Notes: generated from the sequence alone by a model not told the origin. 64,000 nt of DNA from SLST01 sp046538735 (GCA_046538735.1 JBKHII010000002.1:62001-126000); one strand, 5' to 3'. Numbered from the stretch's first letter, positions 42,404 to 50,680 are shown. Numbers and translations: made by a program.

Positions 42404-44539
42404 CTACTTGACCACGAACTCCGCCGTCACCGGCTTGGGCGCGCCCAACTCAGTGCCGCGCGCTCCGGGAGAGCACGAGCCCACGGTGAGGCGGAACGTC
42501 CCGGGCTCGACCACGGCGCTACCGTCGTCCTGCACGAGCGCCATGGCGCCGGCCGGCACGGTGAACTCCACGTCCGTGGAGGCGCCGGCCGGAACGTAGA
42601 CCCGCCGGACGCCGCAGAGCGAGGCGAGCGGTGTGCGCGCCGACCCCTCCAGGTCGCTGATGTAGCACTGAACCACTTCGGCGCTGCCTGTGGAGCCGGT
42701 ATTCGTCAGCGTCACGGTCACACGAACGTCCTCTCCGGCGCCGATCGTCTCGGTCGAGAGACGCGCGTTCCCGTACTCGAAGGTTGTGTACGTGAGGCCG
42801 AAGCCGAACGGATAGAGCGGCTTCTCGGTCATGAACCGGTAGGTGCGGCCGTCCATCCGGTAGTCCTCGAAGGGCGGGAGCTGGTCAACGGACATCGGGA
42901 AGGTCACAGGGAGCTTCCCGGACGGCGATACGTCGCCGAAGATCAGGCGCGCGAGCGCGGCTCCTCCCTGCTCGCCCGGGTACCACATGAAGAGGACGGC
43001 GTCCGCGATCTCGTGTACCTCGGGGATCGTGACCGGGCTGCCGCCGGCGAGCACGACCACGAGCGGGTAGCCGGTCGACTTGAGCTTTCGCAGACGGTCG
43101 ATCTGGTGCTCGGGCAGGCCGATCGTCGTGCGGTCGCCGCGTTCGGCGGAGAGGATCGCCTCACCCTCCTCGCCCTCGAGCATCGGGACGAGGCCGGCGA
43201 CGGCAATGATCGCGTCGAATTCGTCGAACTTGCCGGGGATCGACCAGTCGACGGGGTTCACGTTCCGACGGTCGGCGACCATGCCCATGCGGTACTCGAT
43301 CTTGTAGTGCTCGGGCGCGGCGCCCACGAGACCTTCGAGCACGGTCACGAGCGAATCGCTCACGCCGAAGTAGTTACCGAGCAGGACGTCCGTGCTCGCG
43401 GCGTTGTGGCCGGTGACGTAGATCCGGCGCGGCTCGTCGCCGCGGAGGATCGGTAGCACGCCGTCGTTCTTCAGGAGGACGATCGACTTCTCGGCGGCCT
43501 CTCGCGCGAGCGCGACGTGCTCGGGCGCGCGGATGCGATCGGTGCCGATCGAGGAGAACGGCACGCGGTCGTCCGGGTCGAACTGGCCCAGGCGGAAGCG
43601 AACGTCCAGGAGACGCCGCAGGCTCGTGTTGACCTCCTCCTCGGTCACGAGCCCCTGCTCGAGCGCGGCCGGGAGCGCCTCGTAGGTCGATCCGCAGTTC
43701 AGGTCGCACCCCTTCCTGACCGCGAGCGCCGCGGACTCGGCGGCGTTCTTCGTGACCTTGTGGTAGTCGTGGAAGTCGCCGATCGCGCCGCAGTCGGACA
43801 CGTAGTGCCCCTTGAATCCCCACGTGCCGCGCAGTATCTCCTCCATGAGGAGCGAGCTCGCGCAGCACGGCTCGTCGTTCGTGCGGTTGTACGCGCCCAT
43901 GAACGCCTCAACGCCGGCATCGGCGAGTCGCTTGAACGCGGGCAGGTAGGTCTCCCAGAGCTCCTTCGGCGAGACGACCGCATTGAACGTATGCCGCTCG
44001 CCCTCGGGTCCGCTGTGGACCGCGTAGTGCTTCGCGCACGCGGCAGCCTTGAGGTATCCGTCGGCCTCCTGCTGGAGCCCTTCCACGAAGCTCGCGCCAA
44101 GCTCGCCGGCGAGGTACGGGTCTTCGCCGTAGGTCTCCTGCCCACGGCCCCAGCGGGCGTCGCGGAAGATGTTGATGTTCGGCGTCCAGAAGGTGAGGCC
44201 GCGGTATTGGCCGCGAAGTCCCGACTTCACAGCCGCGTTGTACTTCGCGCGTCCCTCGTCCGCGATCGCCTCGGCGATCCGCTTCATGAGGTCGGGGTCG
44301 AACGTGGCGGCCATGCCGATAGCCTGCGGAAACACGGTCGCGCGCCCGGCTCGGGCGACGCCGTGCAGACACTCGTTCCACCAGTGGTAGCGAGGGATGC
44401 CCAGACGCTCCACGCCCGGGCTATCTGCGAGCATGAGGGCGCACTTCTCTTCGATCGTGAGACGGGAGAGCAGGTCCTCTACGCGTTCGGCAAAAGGAAG
44501 ATCCGGATTGAGATAAGCAGGGTGAGATGATTCGGACAT
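42404..44539 (-). CDS. GH3 family beta-glucosidase/beta-xylosidase
   Basis: 711 aa, three-domain GH3 architecture: (beta/alpha) barrel, alpha/beta sandwich and C-terminal FN3-like domain ending VTAEFVVK. Start taken at ATG 44537-44539, with GGAG 9 nt upstream; an ATG at 44554 is the alternative. Motifs: FWTPNINIFRDARWGRGQET, nucleophile Asp in HYVSDCGAIGDFHDYHKVT near residue 248, FMGAYNRTNDEPCCAS. The SDCGAI context and overall layout match the glucan 1,4-beta-glucosidase/beta-xylosidase branch. No signal peptide, so cytoplasmic hydrolysis of imported oligosaccharides. Confidence 0.9.
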   Translation of the reverse strand: MSESSHPAYLNPDLPFAERVEDLLSRLTIEEKCALMLADSPGVERLGIPRYHWWNECLHGVARAGRATVFPQAIGMAATFDPDLMKRIAEAIADEGRAKYNAAVKSGLRGQYRGLTFWTPNINIFRDARWGRGQETYGEDPYLAGELGASFVEGLQQEADGYLKAAACAKHYAVHSGPEGERHTFNAVVSPKELWETYLPAFKRLADAGVEAFMGAYNRTNDEPCCASSLLMEEILRGTWGFKGHYVSDCGAIGDFHDYHKVTKNAAESAALAVRKGCDLNCGSTYEALPAALEQGLVTEEEVNTSLRRLLDVRFRLGQFDPDDRVPFSSIGTDRIRAPEHVALAREAAEKSIVLLKNDGVLPILRGDEPRRIYVTGHNAASTDVLLGNYFGVSDSLVTVLEGLVGAAPEHYKIEYRMGMVADRRNVNPVDWSIPGKFDEFDAIIAVAGLVPMLEGEEGEAILSAERGDRTTIGLPEHQIDRLRKLKSTGYPLVVVLAGGSPVTIPEVHEIADAVLFMWYPGEQGGAALARLIFGDVSPSGKLPVTFPMSVDQLPPFEDYRMDGRTYRFMTEKPLYPFGFGLTYTTFEYGNARLSTETIGAGEDVRVTVTLTNTGSTGSAEVVQCYISDLEGSARTPLASLCGVRRVYVPAGASTDVEFTVPAGAMALVQDDGSAVVEPGTFRLTVGSCSPGARGTELGAPKPVTAEFVVK

Positions 44540-44898
44540 ATGGCTATTCTCCATAAACGGATGGGTATACTACCCATCGTCCTCCCAGGATCGTCGCCTG
44601 TCAATAGTGGATTCCACTGATGCCGCGCGGGCGGATACGACCTCCTTCGCTCTCGGGTCGGGCGCGCGAGCCGACCGAGCCGGATCAGCGACAGGAACAG
44701 CGTCAGCCTCAGAGATAGGCCGACGACAAACCCGCGGAGCTGAACGACCTCGTGGACCGGGCGGTCGATAATGCAGGTCGCGAGCAGACCGAGAAGCGCT
44801 GCGAGAGTCGGCACGAAGAAAGGCGCCACATGCCGAACCGAGAGACGCCCGCGGAAGAGCACCAAGGCAACGCTCAGAAGCGGCGGAACGGCGAGCAC
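44479..44898 (-). pseudogene. Remnant or small membrane protein between GH3 and ChbG genes
   Basis: A minus-strand frame from GTG 44898 encodes LAVPPLLSVALVLFRGRL, FFVPTLAALLGLLATCIID and LRGFVVGLSLRLTLFLSLI, three convincing membrane helices, then a basic tail without coding character overlapping the GH3 5' end by 60 bp. The frame is also open backwards to the ChbG stop codon (NNFGTSLYSVV), so it looks like the C-terminal piece of a lost multi-helix protein. No ribosome binding site. Family not recognised. Confidence 0.35.
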
Positions 44899-44946
44899 GA
44901 CCGAGTAGAGACTGGTGCCGAAATTGTTGACGGCCGGCGGACGCGT

Positions 44947-45711
44947 CTACAGCTGCGAGTAGCGCAGGAGCTCGATCCCCACGTTCTCGCAGTAGTCCAT
45001 GATCTCCATGTCCATGAACATGCGCCGCTGGCGGTTGCGTACGAGCGCCTCCTCGCCACGGGACTGCCCCGGCTTGCGGAATAGCGTCATCTCCTCGTCC
45101 TTCGTCGCCGGATGGCCCACGAGCAGATAGGTGCCCGGGGGTGCCTGCGAGAGCTGGTCGGCGAGCTCGGTCCCCGGATGCTCGCCGGGTCCGTCCCAGC
45201 CGGGGAGGAGGTTGACTGCTCCCGACGCTTGGATCTCGCGATCGTAGCGGAGTCCTTTCTCCCTCGCGAAGGCTGAGAGCCGGTCCGCCAGGCCGGGGAT
45301 CGCGCCCACGAGCATGTGTTCGTCCAGGTACGCGAGCTCGAAGCCGAGGTTCAGAAGCAGGTCGTGCTGTGCGGTGACTTCCTTCATGAGATCGTCCATG
45401 TCCGGACTCGCGGCCGAGAGATCCTCCACCGTCAGGAACATTGTGCCGTCCCTGCGCGTGAATTCCTTGTTCTCGGTAAGCGGCCTCCACCGAATCGTCT
45501 CCCACTCCGCGGTGAGCGTCACGTGCAGCCCGAAATCCACGCGATCGCGGAGATCGGCAAGCGTGTCGTAGGCGTTGCGGATCGCCGGCGCGGGCGCCAT
45601 GAGACTGATGTTGCGGACGATACCGTGCGTCACAGTCTCGCGAATCGCGTGGTTCGCAAGGTCGCCCATTCCGGCGTCGTCGGCTCTGGTTACAAGTCGG
45701 ATCCCACTCAT
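44947..45711 (-). CDS. ChbG/HpnK (YdjC-like) family deacetylase
   Basis: 254 aa, GAGGAGG ribosome binding site. Metal-site motif TRADDAGMGDLANHAI at the N-terminus, DFGLHVTLTAEW, LAYLDEHMLVGAIP and the distal VGHPATKDEEM match the YdjC/ChbG carbohydrate deacetylase family. ChbG removes one acetyl group from chitobiose derivatives; HpnK acts on hopanoid sugars. Nearby GH3 and GH94 genes favour the oligosaccharide role, but the substrate is inferred. Confidence 0.85.
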   Translation of the reverse strand: MSGIRLVTRADDAGMGDLANHAIRETVTHGIVRNISLMAPAPAIRNAYDTLADLRDRVDFGLHVTLTAEWETIRWRPLTENKEFTRRDGTMFLTVEDLSAASPDMDDLMKEVTAQHDLLLNLGFELAYLDEHMLVGAIPGLADRLSAFAREKGLRYDREIQASGAVNLLPGWDGPGEHPGTELADQLSQAPPGTYLLVGHPATKDEEMTLFRKPGQSRGEEALVRNRQRRMFMDMEIMDYCENVGIELLRYSQL

Positions 45712-45774
45712 TGCGGCCTCCTCGTGATTTCGGTCAGGATTATTCGAGAAGGATACAATACGGAGGCCGCGCTG

Positions 45775-45933
45775 TCATGCACGGTCTTGATAGATGACCG
45801 GCCGGCCCTCGTAGTTGTGGAGGTCTTCGCGGAGCTTTCGGAGCGTCGTCTGGAACTCGGGATCGTCCACGAGCAGCACACTCGGGCGCACGGCGAGGGC
45901 CCGCGCGGCTGCCGACCTAAACTGTAGTGACAT
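45775..45933 (-). pseudogene. Fragment resembling a sugar ABC-transporter ATPase
   Basis: A 52-aa minus-strand frame reads SAAARALAVRPSVLLVDDP, then LRKLREDLHNYEGRPVIYQD. This lines up with the stretch from the end of the ABC signature through Walker B (LLVDDP for LLLDEP) to the TVIYVTHD switch region of MalK-type ATPases, with the D-loop garbled. Walker A and the remainder are absent. It sits 26 bp after cysM and before the ChbG gene. Probably the debris of a sugar-importer ATPase; short, so uncertain. Confidence 0.4.
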
Positions 45934-45958
45934 GCTTTGGATAGTCAACTCAATCAGT

Positions 45959-46861
45959 CTACACCGGGTAGACGCCGGTCGAGATGTAGCGGTCGCCTCG
46001 GTCGCAGATGATCACGACCACGACGGCGTCCGTGCGGCCCGCCTCGTCAAGCTCGCTGGCCACGTCCAGCGCGACGGCCACGTTGCCACCGGACGAGACG
46101 CCCGCGAAGATGCCCTCGCGGGAAGCGAGCTCGCGCATCGTGGACTCGGCGCGTTCTCGCGAGATCGTTCGCCGCTCGTCCAGGCGGTCGGGTTCGTAGA
46201 TCGCCGGCTGGTACTCCCTGGGCCACGCACGAATGCCCGGGATGCCGCCGCCCTCGTCCGGGATCGCCCCCACGATACGGATCTCCGCGTTGCGGCTCTT
46301 GAGGTAGCTTCCGGTTCCCATGAGCGTGCCGGTGGTCCCGGTGGAGGCGACGAAGTGAGTGACGCGACCGTCGGTATCCCTCCAGATCTCCGGGCCGGTC
46401 GTCTCGTAGTGCGCGCGCGGATTGTCCGGGTTCGCGAACTGGTCGAGGATCACGCCTTTGCCGTCGGCCTCCATCGAGCGGGCGAGGTCGATCGCGCCCT
46501 CCATGCTCTTCTCCTTGGGCGTGAGGATGACCTCGGCTCCGTACGCCTTCATCACCGCCCGGCGCTCGGCGCTCATGTGCTCGGGCATCACAAGCACCAT
46601 CCGGTAGCCCTTCACCGCAGCGACCATCGCGAGCGCGATGCCGGTGTTCCCGCTGGTGGCCTCGATCAGTGTGTCGCCCGGCTTGATCCTGCCCTGCTCC
46701 TCGGCGTAGCGAATCATGGCGAAGGCGGGGCGGTCCTTCACCGAGCCCGCCGGGTTGTCGCCCTCGAGCTTTGCGAGCACCGCGGTCGGTCCGGTGGAGA
46801 GCGACCGCAGCCGAACGAGCGGCGTGTTTCCTATGCACTCCTCGATGGTGTAGACGTTCAT
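45959..46861 (-). CDS. cysM: Cysteine synthase B (O-acetylserine sulfhydrylase B)
   Basis: 300 aa, typical of CysM. PLP lysine in NPAGSVKDRPAFAM near residue 40, substrate loop EATSGNTGIALAM, phosphate loop STGTTGTLMGTGSYLK, C-terminal CDRGDRYISTGVYPV. The sequence ISRERAESTMRELASREGIFAG (read in parts) with R rather than longer loops matches CysM over CysK, which can use thiosulfate or CysO-type donors. Divergent from the osmC-metZ pair across 92 bp, consistent with a sulfur-assimilation locus. A TATGTT hexamer 6 nt before the ATG may make this mRNA leaderless too, but its -35 is poor. Confidence 0.92.
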   Translation of the reverse strand: MNVYTIEECIGNTPLVRLRSLSTGPTAVLAKLEGDNPAGSVKDRPAFAMIRYAEEQGRIKPGDTLIEATSGNTGIALAMVAAVKGYRMVLVMPEHMSAERRAVMKAYGAEVILTPKEKSMEGAIDLARSMEADGKGVILDQFANPDNPRAHYETTGPEIWRDTDGRVTHFVASTGTTGTLMGTGSYLKSRNAEIRIVGAIPDEGGGIPGIRAWPREYQPAIYEPDRLDERRTISRERAESTMRELASREGIFAGVSSGGNVAVALDVASELDEAGRTDAVVVVIICDRGDRYISTGVYPV

Positions 46862-46918
46862 GTCTGAAACATACTCGCATCGTGCCGAGCCGACACTAAC
46901 CTAATTGAATCACTCAGC

Positions 46919-46947
46919 TTGACCGTCTCCGCCCGATCGGCGAATAT
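46919..46947 (+). promoter_or_regulatory. Promoter of the osmC-metZ operon, leaderless geometry
   Basis: TTGACC (46919-46924), 17 bp spacer, GAATAT (46942-46947), then 6 nt to the ATG at 46954. No Shine-Dalgarno. Confidence 0.68.
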
Positions 46948-46953
46948 GTCGCG

Positions 46954-47400
46954 ATGCAGGTGAAACTCTCGAGAGTGAATCAGAAGGTGCACTTCCAGGC
47001 GCACGATCCGAGCGGGCACGTGATCCACGTGGACGGCGCCGAACGCGTGGGCGGCGAGGACGCGGGCTTCCGCCCGATGCAGCTCTTGCTGGCGGCGCAC
47101 GCGAGCTGCACGGCGATGGACCTCGTCCCGATCCTGGAGAAACAGCGACAGAGGCTGGACGACATCCGCATCACGGCTTCGGGCGAACGCGGCGACGGCG
47201 TCCCGTCGCCCTTCACTTCGATCCACCTCCACTACGACCTCTTCGGCAAGATCGACGAGACGAAGGCGGAGCGAGCCGTGGACCTCGCCGTGAACAAGTA
47301 CTGCTCGGTCGGCGAGATGCTGAAGCACGCGGTGAGAATCACCTTCTCGCTCGCGATCAACCCCGAACCCGAGGCGGAGAACGCCGAGGACGACGCATGA
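46954..47400 (+). CDS. OsmC family protein
   Basis: 148 aa. OsmC/Ohr fold with the first cysteine in HASCTAMDLVPIL and a second position occupied by Cys in NKYCSVGEMLKH, the reactive pair for peroxide reduction. Other family features: FRPMQLLLAAHASC and VDLAVNKYCSVGE. Its ATGA overlap with metZ suggests a role in sulfur metabolism, as in the YhfA-like OsmC branch. Leaderless promoter at 46919. Confidence 0.9.
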   Translation: MQVKLSRVNQKVHFQAHDPSGHVIHVDGAERVGGEDAGFRPMQLLLAAHASCTAMDLVPILEKQRQRLDDIRITASGERGDGVPSPFTSIHLHYDLFGKIDETKAERAVDLAVNKYCSVGEMLKHAVRITFSLAINPEPEAENAEDDA

Positions 47401-48575
47401 GCGATCGCGGCCCGGAGACGGAGGCGATCCGCACGCAGAGCGAGCGCACGGTCCACCGCGAGCACAGCGTCCCGCTCTACCTGACCTCCAGCTTCGTCTT
47501 CGACACCGCCGAGCAGGGCAAGGCGCTCTTCTCGGGCGAGGAATCGGGACTCGTCTACTCACGCTACGGCAACCCGAACACGGACGAGCTCGTGGAGAAG
47601 CTCTGCAGGTTGGAGCAGGCCGACGACGGGCTCGCGACCGCTACCGGCATGGCCGCGATGTTCGCGAGCATCGCCGGACTCGTGAAGACGGGCGATCACA
47701 TCGTGGCGTCTCGGGCGCTCTTCGGATCCACGGTCCAGATCCTCTCGGCGATTCTGCCGCGGTGGGGTGTGGAGACGACCTACGTTGATCCGCACGATCT
47801 CGACCAGTGGCGCGACGCGCTCCGCCCGGAGACGCGGTTGCTCTTCGCCGAGACGCCTTCGAATCCCGGGCTCGCGCTCATCGACATCGCGGCGCTCGCC
47901 GAGATCGCGCACGAGAAGGACCTCATCCTCAGCGTGGACAACTGCTTCGCATCGCCGGTGATCCAGCGCCCGATCGTGCTCGGAGCCGACCTCGTCACGC
48001 ACTCGACTACGAAGTTCATGGACGGCCAGGGCCGCGTGCTCGGCGGGGCGATCGTGGGCAGGCAGGACCTCATGGACGACCTGCGCTTCTTCGTCCGCCA
48101 GACCGGCCCCGCGCTCTCGCCGTTCAACGCGTGGGTCGTCTCGAAGAGCCTGGAGACGCTGCACGTGCGCGTGGAGCGGCACTGCGCCAACGCGCTCGCG
48201 ATCGCCGAGCACCTTGAAGCGGACGGCCGCGTGAACTGGGTGCGCTACCCTTTCCTGGCGAGCCACCCGCAGCACGAGCTCGCCCGCAGGCAGATGACCG
48301 CGGGCGGCGGACTCGTGACCTTCGAGGTGCCCGGGGGGGAAACCGGCGGCATGGAGTTCCTGAACGCGCTCGAGATGATCACGCGCTCGTCCAATCTGGG
48401 CGACACGAGGAGCATCGCCACGCATCCGGCGACGACGACGCACTCGCGCCTCACCGAGGAGGAGCGCCGGCGGATCGGTATCACGCCCGGGACGATCCGG
48501 CTCTCGGTCGGACTCGAGAGCGTGGCGGACATCGTTGCGGATCTGGACCGAGCGCTCGTCGCGGGCACACGGTGA
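47397..48575 (+). CDS. metZ: O-succinylhomoserine sulfhydrylase (MetZ-like, Cys/Met metabolism PLP enzyme)
   Basis: 392 aa. Fold-type I: YSRYGNPNTDELVEKLCRLE, TATGMAAMFASIAGLVKTGD, and the Schiff-base lysine in HSTTKFMDGQGRVLGGAIVG. The GQGRVLGG sequence after the lysine is characteristic of MetZ. C-terminal SLGD-like motif SSNLGDTRSIATHPATTTHS and SVGLESVADIVADLD. Converts O-succinyl- (or O-acetyl-) homoserine plus sulfide to homocysteine. Operon with the OsmC protein; cysM is divergent. MetZ assignment over MetB is by motif only. Confidence 0.88.
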   Translation: MSDRGPETEAIRTQSERTVHREHSVPLYLTSSFVFDTAEQGKALFSGEESGLVYSRYGNPNTDELVEKLCRLEQADDGLATATGMAAMFASIAGLVKTGDHIVASRALFGSTVQILSAILPRWGVETTYVDPHDLDQWRDALRPETRLLFAETPSNPGLALIDIAALAEIAHEKDLILSVDNCFASPVIQRPIVLGADLVTHSTTKFMDGQGRVLGGAIVGRQDLMDDLRFFVRQTGPALSPFNAWVVSKSLETLHVRVERHCANALAIAEHLEADGRVNWVRYPFLASHPQHELARRQMTAGGGLVTFEVPGGETGGMEFLNALEMITRSSNLGDTRSIATHPATTTHSRLTEEERRRIGITPGTIRLSVGLESVADIVADLDRALVAGTR

Positions 48576-48610
48576 AGAGGTCCGATGCCGAGGCACCGGG
48601 CTCGGCGAGA

Positions 48611-48622
48611 AACCGTCGACCT
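48611..48622 (+). repeat. Intergenic 12-mer, copy 3
   Basis: AACCGTCGACCT, identical to the copies at 35782 and 37675; ends 1 nt before the -35 box of the AbrB-like gene promoter. Confidence 0.4.
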
Positions 48623-48623
48623 G

Positions 48624-48655
48624 TTGTATTTTCCGATTTTTCAGATTATACTGAA
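48624..48655 (+). promoter_or_regulatory. Promoter and operator of the AbrB-like/arsM pair
   Basis: TTGTAT (48624-48629), 17 bp spacer, TATACT (48647-48652); the -10 ends 6 nt before the GTG at 48659, giving a leaderless mRNA. The -10 lies inside an inverted repeat TTCAG-N6-CTGAA (48640-48655), a good place for a repressor. Local AT content is far above the surroundings. Confidence 0.7.
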
Positions 48656-48658
48656 TAC

Positions 48659-48877
48659 GTGAACGAGTACGAGATCGAAGCGATCGCCACGGTGGACGCT
48701 CGCGGGCAGATCGTGTTGCCCAAGGCGGTGCGAACCGCGCTCGGCATCAACCCGGGAGACAAGCTCGCGGTGGTGACCAAGCACTGCGGCTCGGCTCCGT
48801 GCTGCATCACGCTGATGCCGGCGGCGGCGCTCGAAGGGCGCGTTCGCGAGGTACTGGACGCAGGATCGTCGGACTGA
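48659..48877 (+). CDS. AbrB/MazE-like (SpoVT-AbrB) protein with cysteine triad
   Basis: 72 aa from the GTG at 48659; a longer open frame begins at 48572, but it would run through the promoter. Residues 9-40 are the swapped-hairpin AbrB DNA-binding fold (IATVDARGQIVLPKAVRTAL, GINPGDKLAVVT). It is followed by KHCGSAPCCITLM with Cys 43, 48 and 49. Similar small AbrB proteins occur next to arsenite methyltransferases and to hgcAB genes. The three cysteines could bind As(III) or another soft metal, making this a candidate metalloid-responsive regulator of the downstream arsM (inference). arsM follows 40 bp later. Confidence 0.75.
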   Translation: MNEYEIEAIATVDARGQIVLPKAVRTALGINPGDKLAVVTKHCGSAPCCITLMPAAALEGRVREVLDAGSSD

Positions 48878-48917
48878 CCGTCCTGTCGAGAAACCATCAC
48901 CACAGGGAGAGAGACAT

Positions 48918-49850
48918 ATGTCGTCAATTCACGATGCTGTACGAGACAGGTACCGCCGCGCCGCCGAAGGCGCGTCGTGCTGCCGGGGCTCCGCGCACGG
49001 AGAACACCACCAGCACGATCACGAGCACGGCGAGTGCTGCGGCGGCTCGGGGCACCAGGAGCACGGCGCTCACGACCACGGGGAAGGCTCGTGCTGCGGA
49101 GGATCGGGCCACGGCGAGCACGACGCCGAGGGCAGCTGCGCGTGCGGCGGCCACTCGGGCAGCACGGCATTCGGCTACACGGTCGAGGAGCTGAAGCTCC
49201 TGCCTGAGGGCGCCGACCTCGCGCTCGGCTGCGGCAACCCCACGGCGCTCGCAGGACTCTCGGAGGGCGAGGTCGTCGTGGACCTCGGATCCGGAGGCGG
49301 CATCGACTGCTTCCTCGCCGCAGCGAGGGTCGGCAGCGAAGGACGCGTGATCGGCGTGGATATGACGGCCGAGATGATCGAGCTTGCCCGCCGCAACGCT
49401 GAACGAGCGGAGGCGACGAACGTGGAGTTCCGCCTCGGCGAGATCGAGCATCTTCCGATCGCGGACGCGACCGCGGACGTGGTCATCTCGAACTGCGTGA
49501 TCAACCTCTCGCCGGACAAGCCCCAGGTCCTGGCCGAAGCGTTCCGCGTGCTGAAGCCGGGCGGCCGGCTCCTCGTGAGCGACCTCGTCCTCGAGTCGCC
49601 GCTGCGACCCGAGCTGCGCGAGAACGTTGCGCTCCTCACCGGCTGCATCGCAGGCGCGATGGTGAAGGACGACTACCTCGCGCACTTCCGGAACGCCGGC
49701 TTCGCGGACGTCGGCGTTGAGAAGGAGAGCGAGTACCTCAAGCTCGACCACCTCGCGTCGTTCGCGGCGGAGGCGGGCATCACCGAGGAGGTGGCCTCAG
49801 AGATCGCGAGCTCGCTACGGTCGGTGAGCATCGCGGCGCGAAAGGCGTAG
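48918..49850 (+). CDS. arsM: Arsenite S-adenosylmethionine methyltransferase with His/Cys-rich repeat insert
   Basis: 310 aa, GGGAGAGAG ribosome binding site. SAM-binding VVVDLGSGGGIDCFLAA near residues 119-136. The three conserved arsenic-binding cysteines of ArsM appear as C105 (LGCGNPTALAGL), C193 (SNCVINLSPDK) and C243 (TGCIAGAM). Residues 21-80 are an expanded His/Cys-rich region with three tandem units (see separate entry), much larger than the short Cys-Cys stretch most ArsM proteins carry there. Converts As(III) to methylated arsenicals. In operon with the AbrB-like protein. Confidence 0.92.
   Translation: MSSIHDAVRDRYRRAAEGASCCRGSAHGEHHQHDHEHGECCGGSGHQEHGAHDHGEGSCCGGSGHGEHDAEGSCACGGHSGSTAFGYTVEELKLLPEGADLALGCGNPTALAGLSEGEVVVDLGSGGGIDCFLAAARVGSEGRVIGVDMTAEMIELARRNAERAEATNVEFRLGEIEHLPIADATADVVISNCVINLSPDKPQVLAEAFRVLKPGGRLLVSDLVLESPLRPELRENVALLTGCIAGAMVKDDYLAHFRNAGFADVGVEKESEYLKLDHLASFAAEAGITEEVASEIASSLRSVSIAARKA
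48978..49136 (+). repeat. Tandem His/Cys repeat inside arsM
   Basis: Encodes ArsM residues 21-73: CCRGSAHGEH (21-30), CCGGSGHQEH (40-49) and CCGGSGHGEH (59-68), starting every 19 residues with His/Asp/Glu-rich linkers, followed by CACGGH (74-79). The DNA units are recognisably similar but not identical, indicating internal duplication followed by drift. Confidence 0.8.
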
Positions 49851-49885
49851 GGAGCGGTTGCGACGGGCGGAAACGCGCAGGGCCG

Positions 49886-50680
49886 TCACGCGGCGCTCGC
49901 CGCCACCGATCGGCGCGCCCGTGTGTCGGCGAGCGCCATGGCGAGTGCGATGAGCACGTAGATCACGGCGCTACCGCCGAGCACGATGAGCGTATCGATC
50001 TCAACGAGCTGCACGCTGAAGTTCAGCATCTGATGGAGCGCGATCGCGTAGAGGAGGTTTCGACCTCCCCTCACGTGGATGTAGCCGATGATCACCGAGA
50101 ACGCGACGATGCTCACGAAGAAGGAGACCGAGTAGAGCAGCAGACCGACGCCCTCATAGCCGGAGACCATCCAGAGCGGCACGTGCCAAAGCCCCCAGAC
50201 GACGCCGACGAGGAGCGACGAGGCGAGGAGCGAGCGGCGCTGGTTGAGTTCGCCGAGCAGATACGATCGCCATCCGAGCTCCTCCCCGAGCGGTCCGCGT
50301 ATCACGTTGCCGAGGAAGAGCAGCAGGAACGAGCCGAGGCTGAGGCCGACCACGAGCTCTCCGGGCGCCCCCCCGGATACCACGGAGTACCCGATCCAGA
50401 CGGTTGCCGTGACGAGGACCGGAACCACGATCGACGCCGCGAGCGGAACGAACCGGACCCGCGCCGCGAACTGATCGCCCACGAAGCGCAGGAACGACAT
50501 CTCCGGATGAACCCTCCGATGGATTGCGGCGTACGCCATGGTCGGCGTCCACGCCATGACGATCTGCACGATCGTGACGAGAATCCCGGGTGCGCCGAGA
50601 AATATGAGCACGCCGGCGATCGCGAATCCGACGAGGAACAATCCGAACGTCAGGACGAGGAAGAGGTGCAGTGGCTTCAT
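49886..50680 (-). CDS. CPBP family intramembrane glutamic endopeptidase
   Basis: 264 aa from ATG 50678-50680, with GGAGG upstream. Seven or eight hydrophobic segments. Catalytic motifs of the ABI/CPBP family: EELGWRSYLL (EExxxR, residues about 150), WGLWHVPLW (HxxxF/W-type) and IALHQMLNF. Family members process prenylated or other membrane proteins; bacterial ones act in immunity to bacteriocins or unknown processes. Converges on arsM (35 bp gap). Upstream is the mobile-element graveyard. Confidence 0.87.
   Translation of the reverse strand: MKPLHLFLVLTFGLFLVGFAIAGVLIFLGAPGILVTIVQIVMAWTPTMAYAAIHRRVHPEMSFLRFVGDQFAARVRFVPLAASIVVPVLVTATVWIGYSVVSGGAPGELVVGLSLGSFLLLFLGNVIRGPLGEELGWRSYLLGELNQRRSLLASSLLVGVVWGLWHVPLWMVSGYEGVGLLLYSVSFFVSIVAFSVIIGYIHVRGGRNLLYAIALHQMLNFSVQLVEIDTLIVLGGSAVIYVLIALAMALADTRARRSVAASAA

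Noticed and set aside
48572..48658. Longer N-terminus of the AbrB-like protein
   Set aside because: It runs through the -35/-10 promoter and lacks family similarity; the GTG at 48659 begins the AbrB fold exactly.
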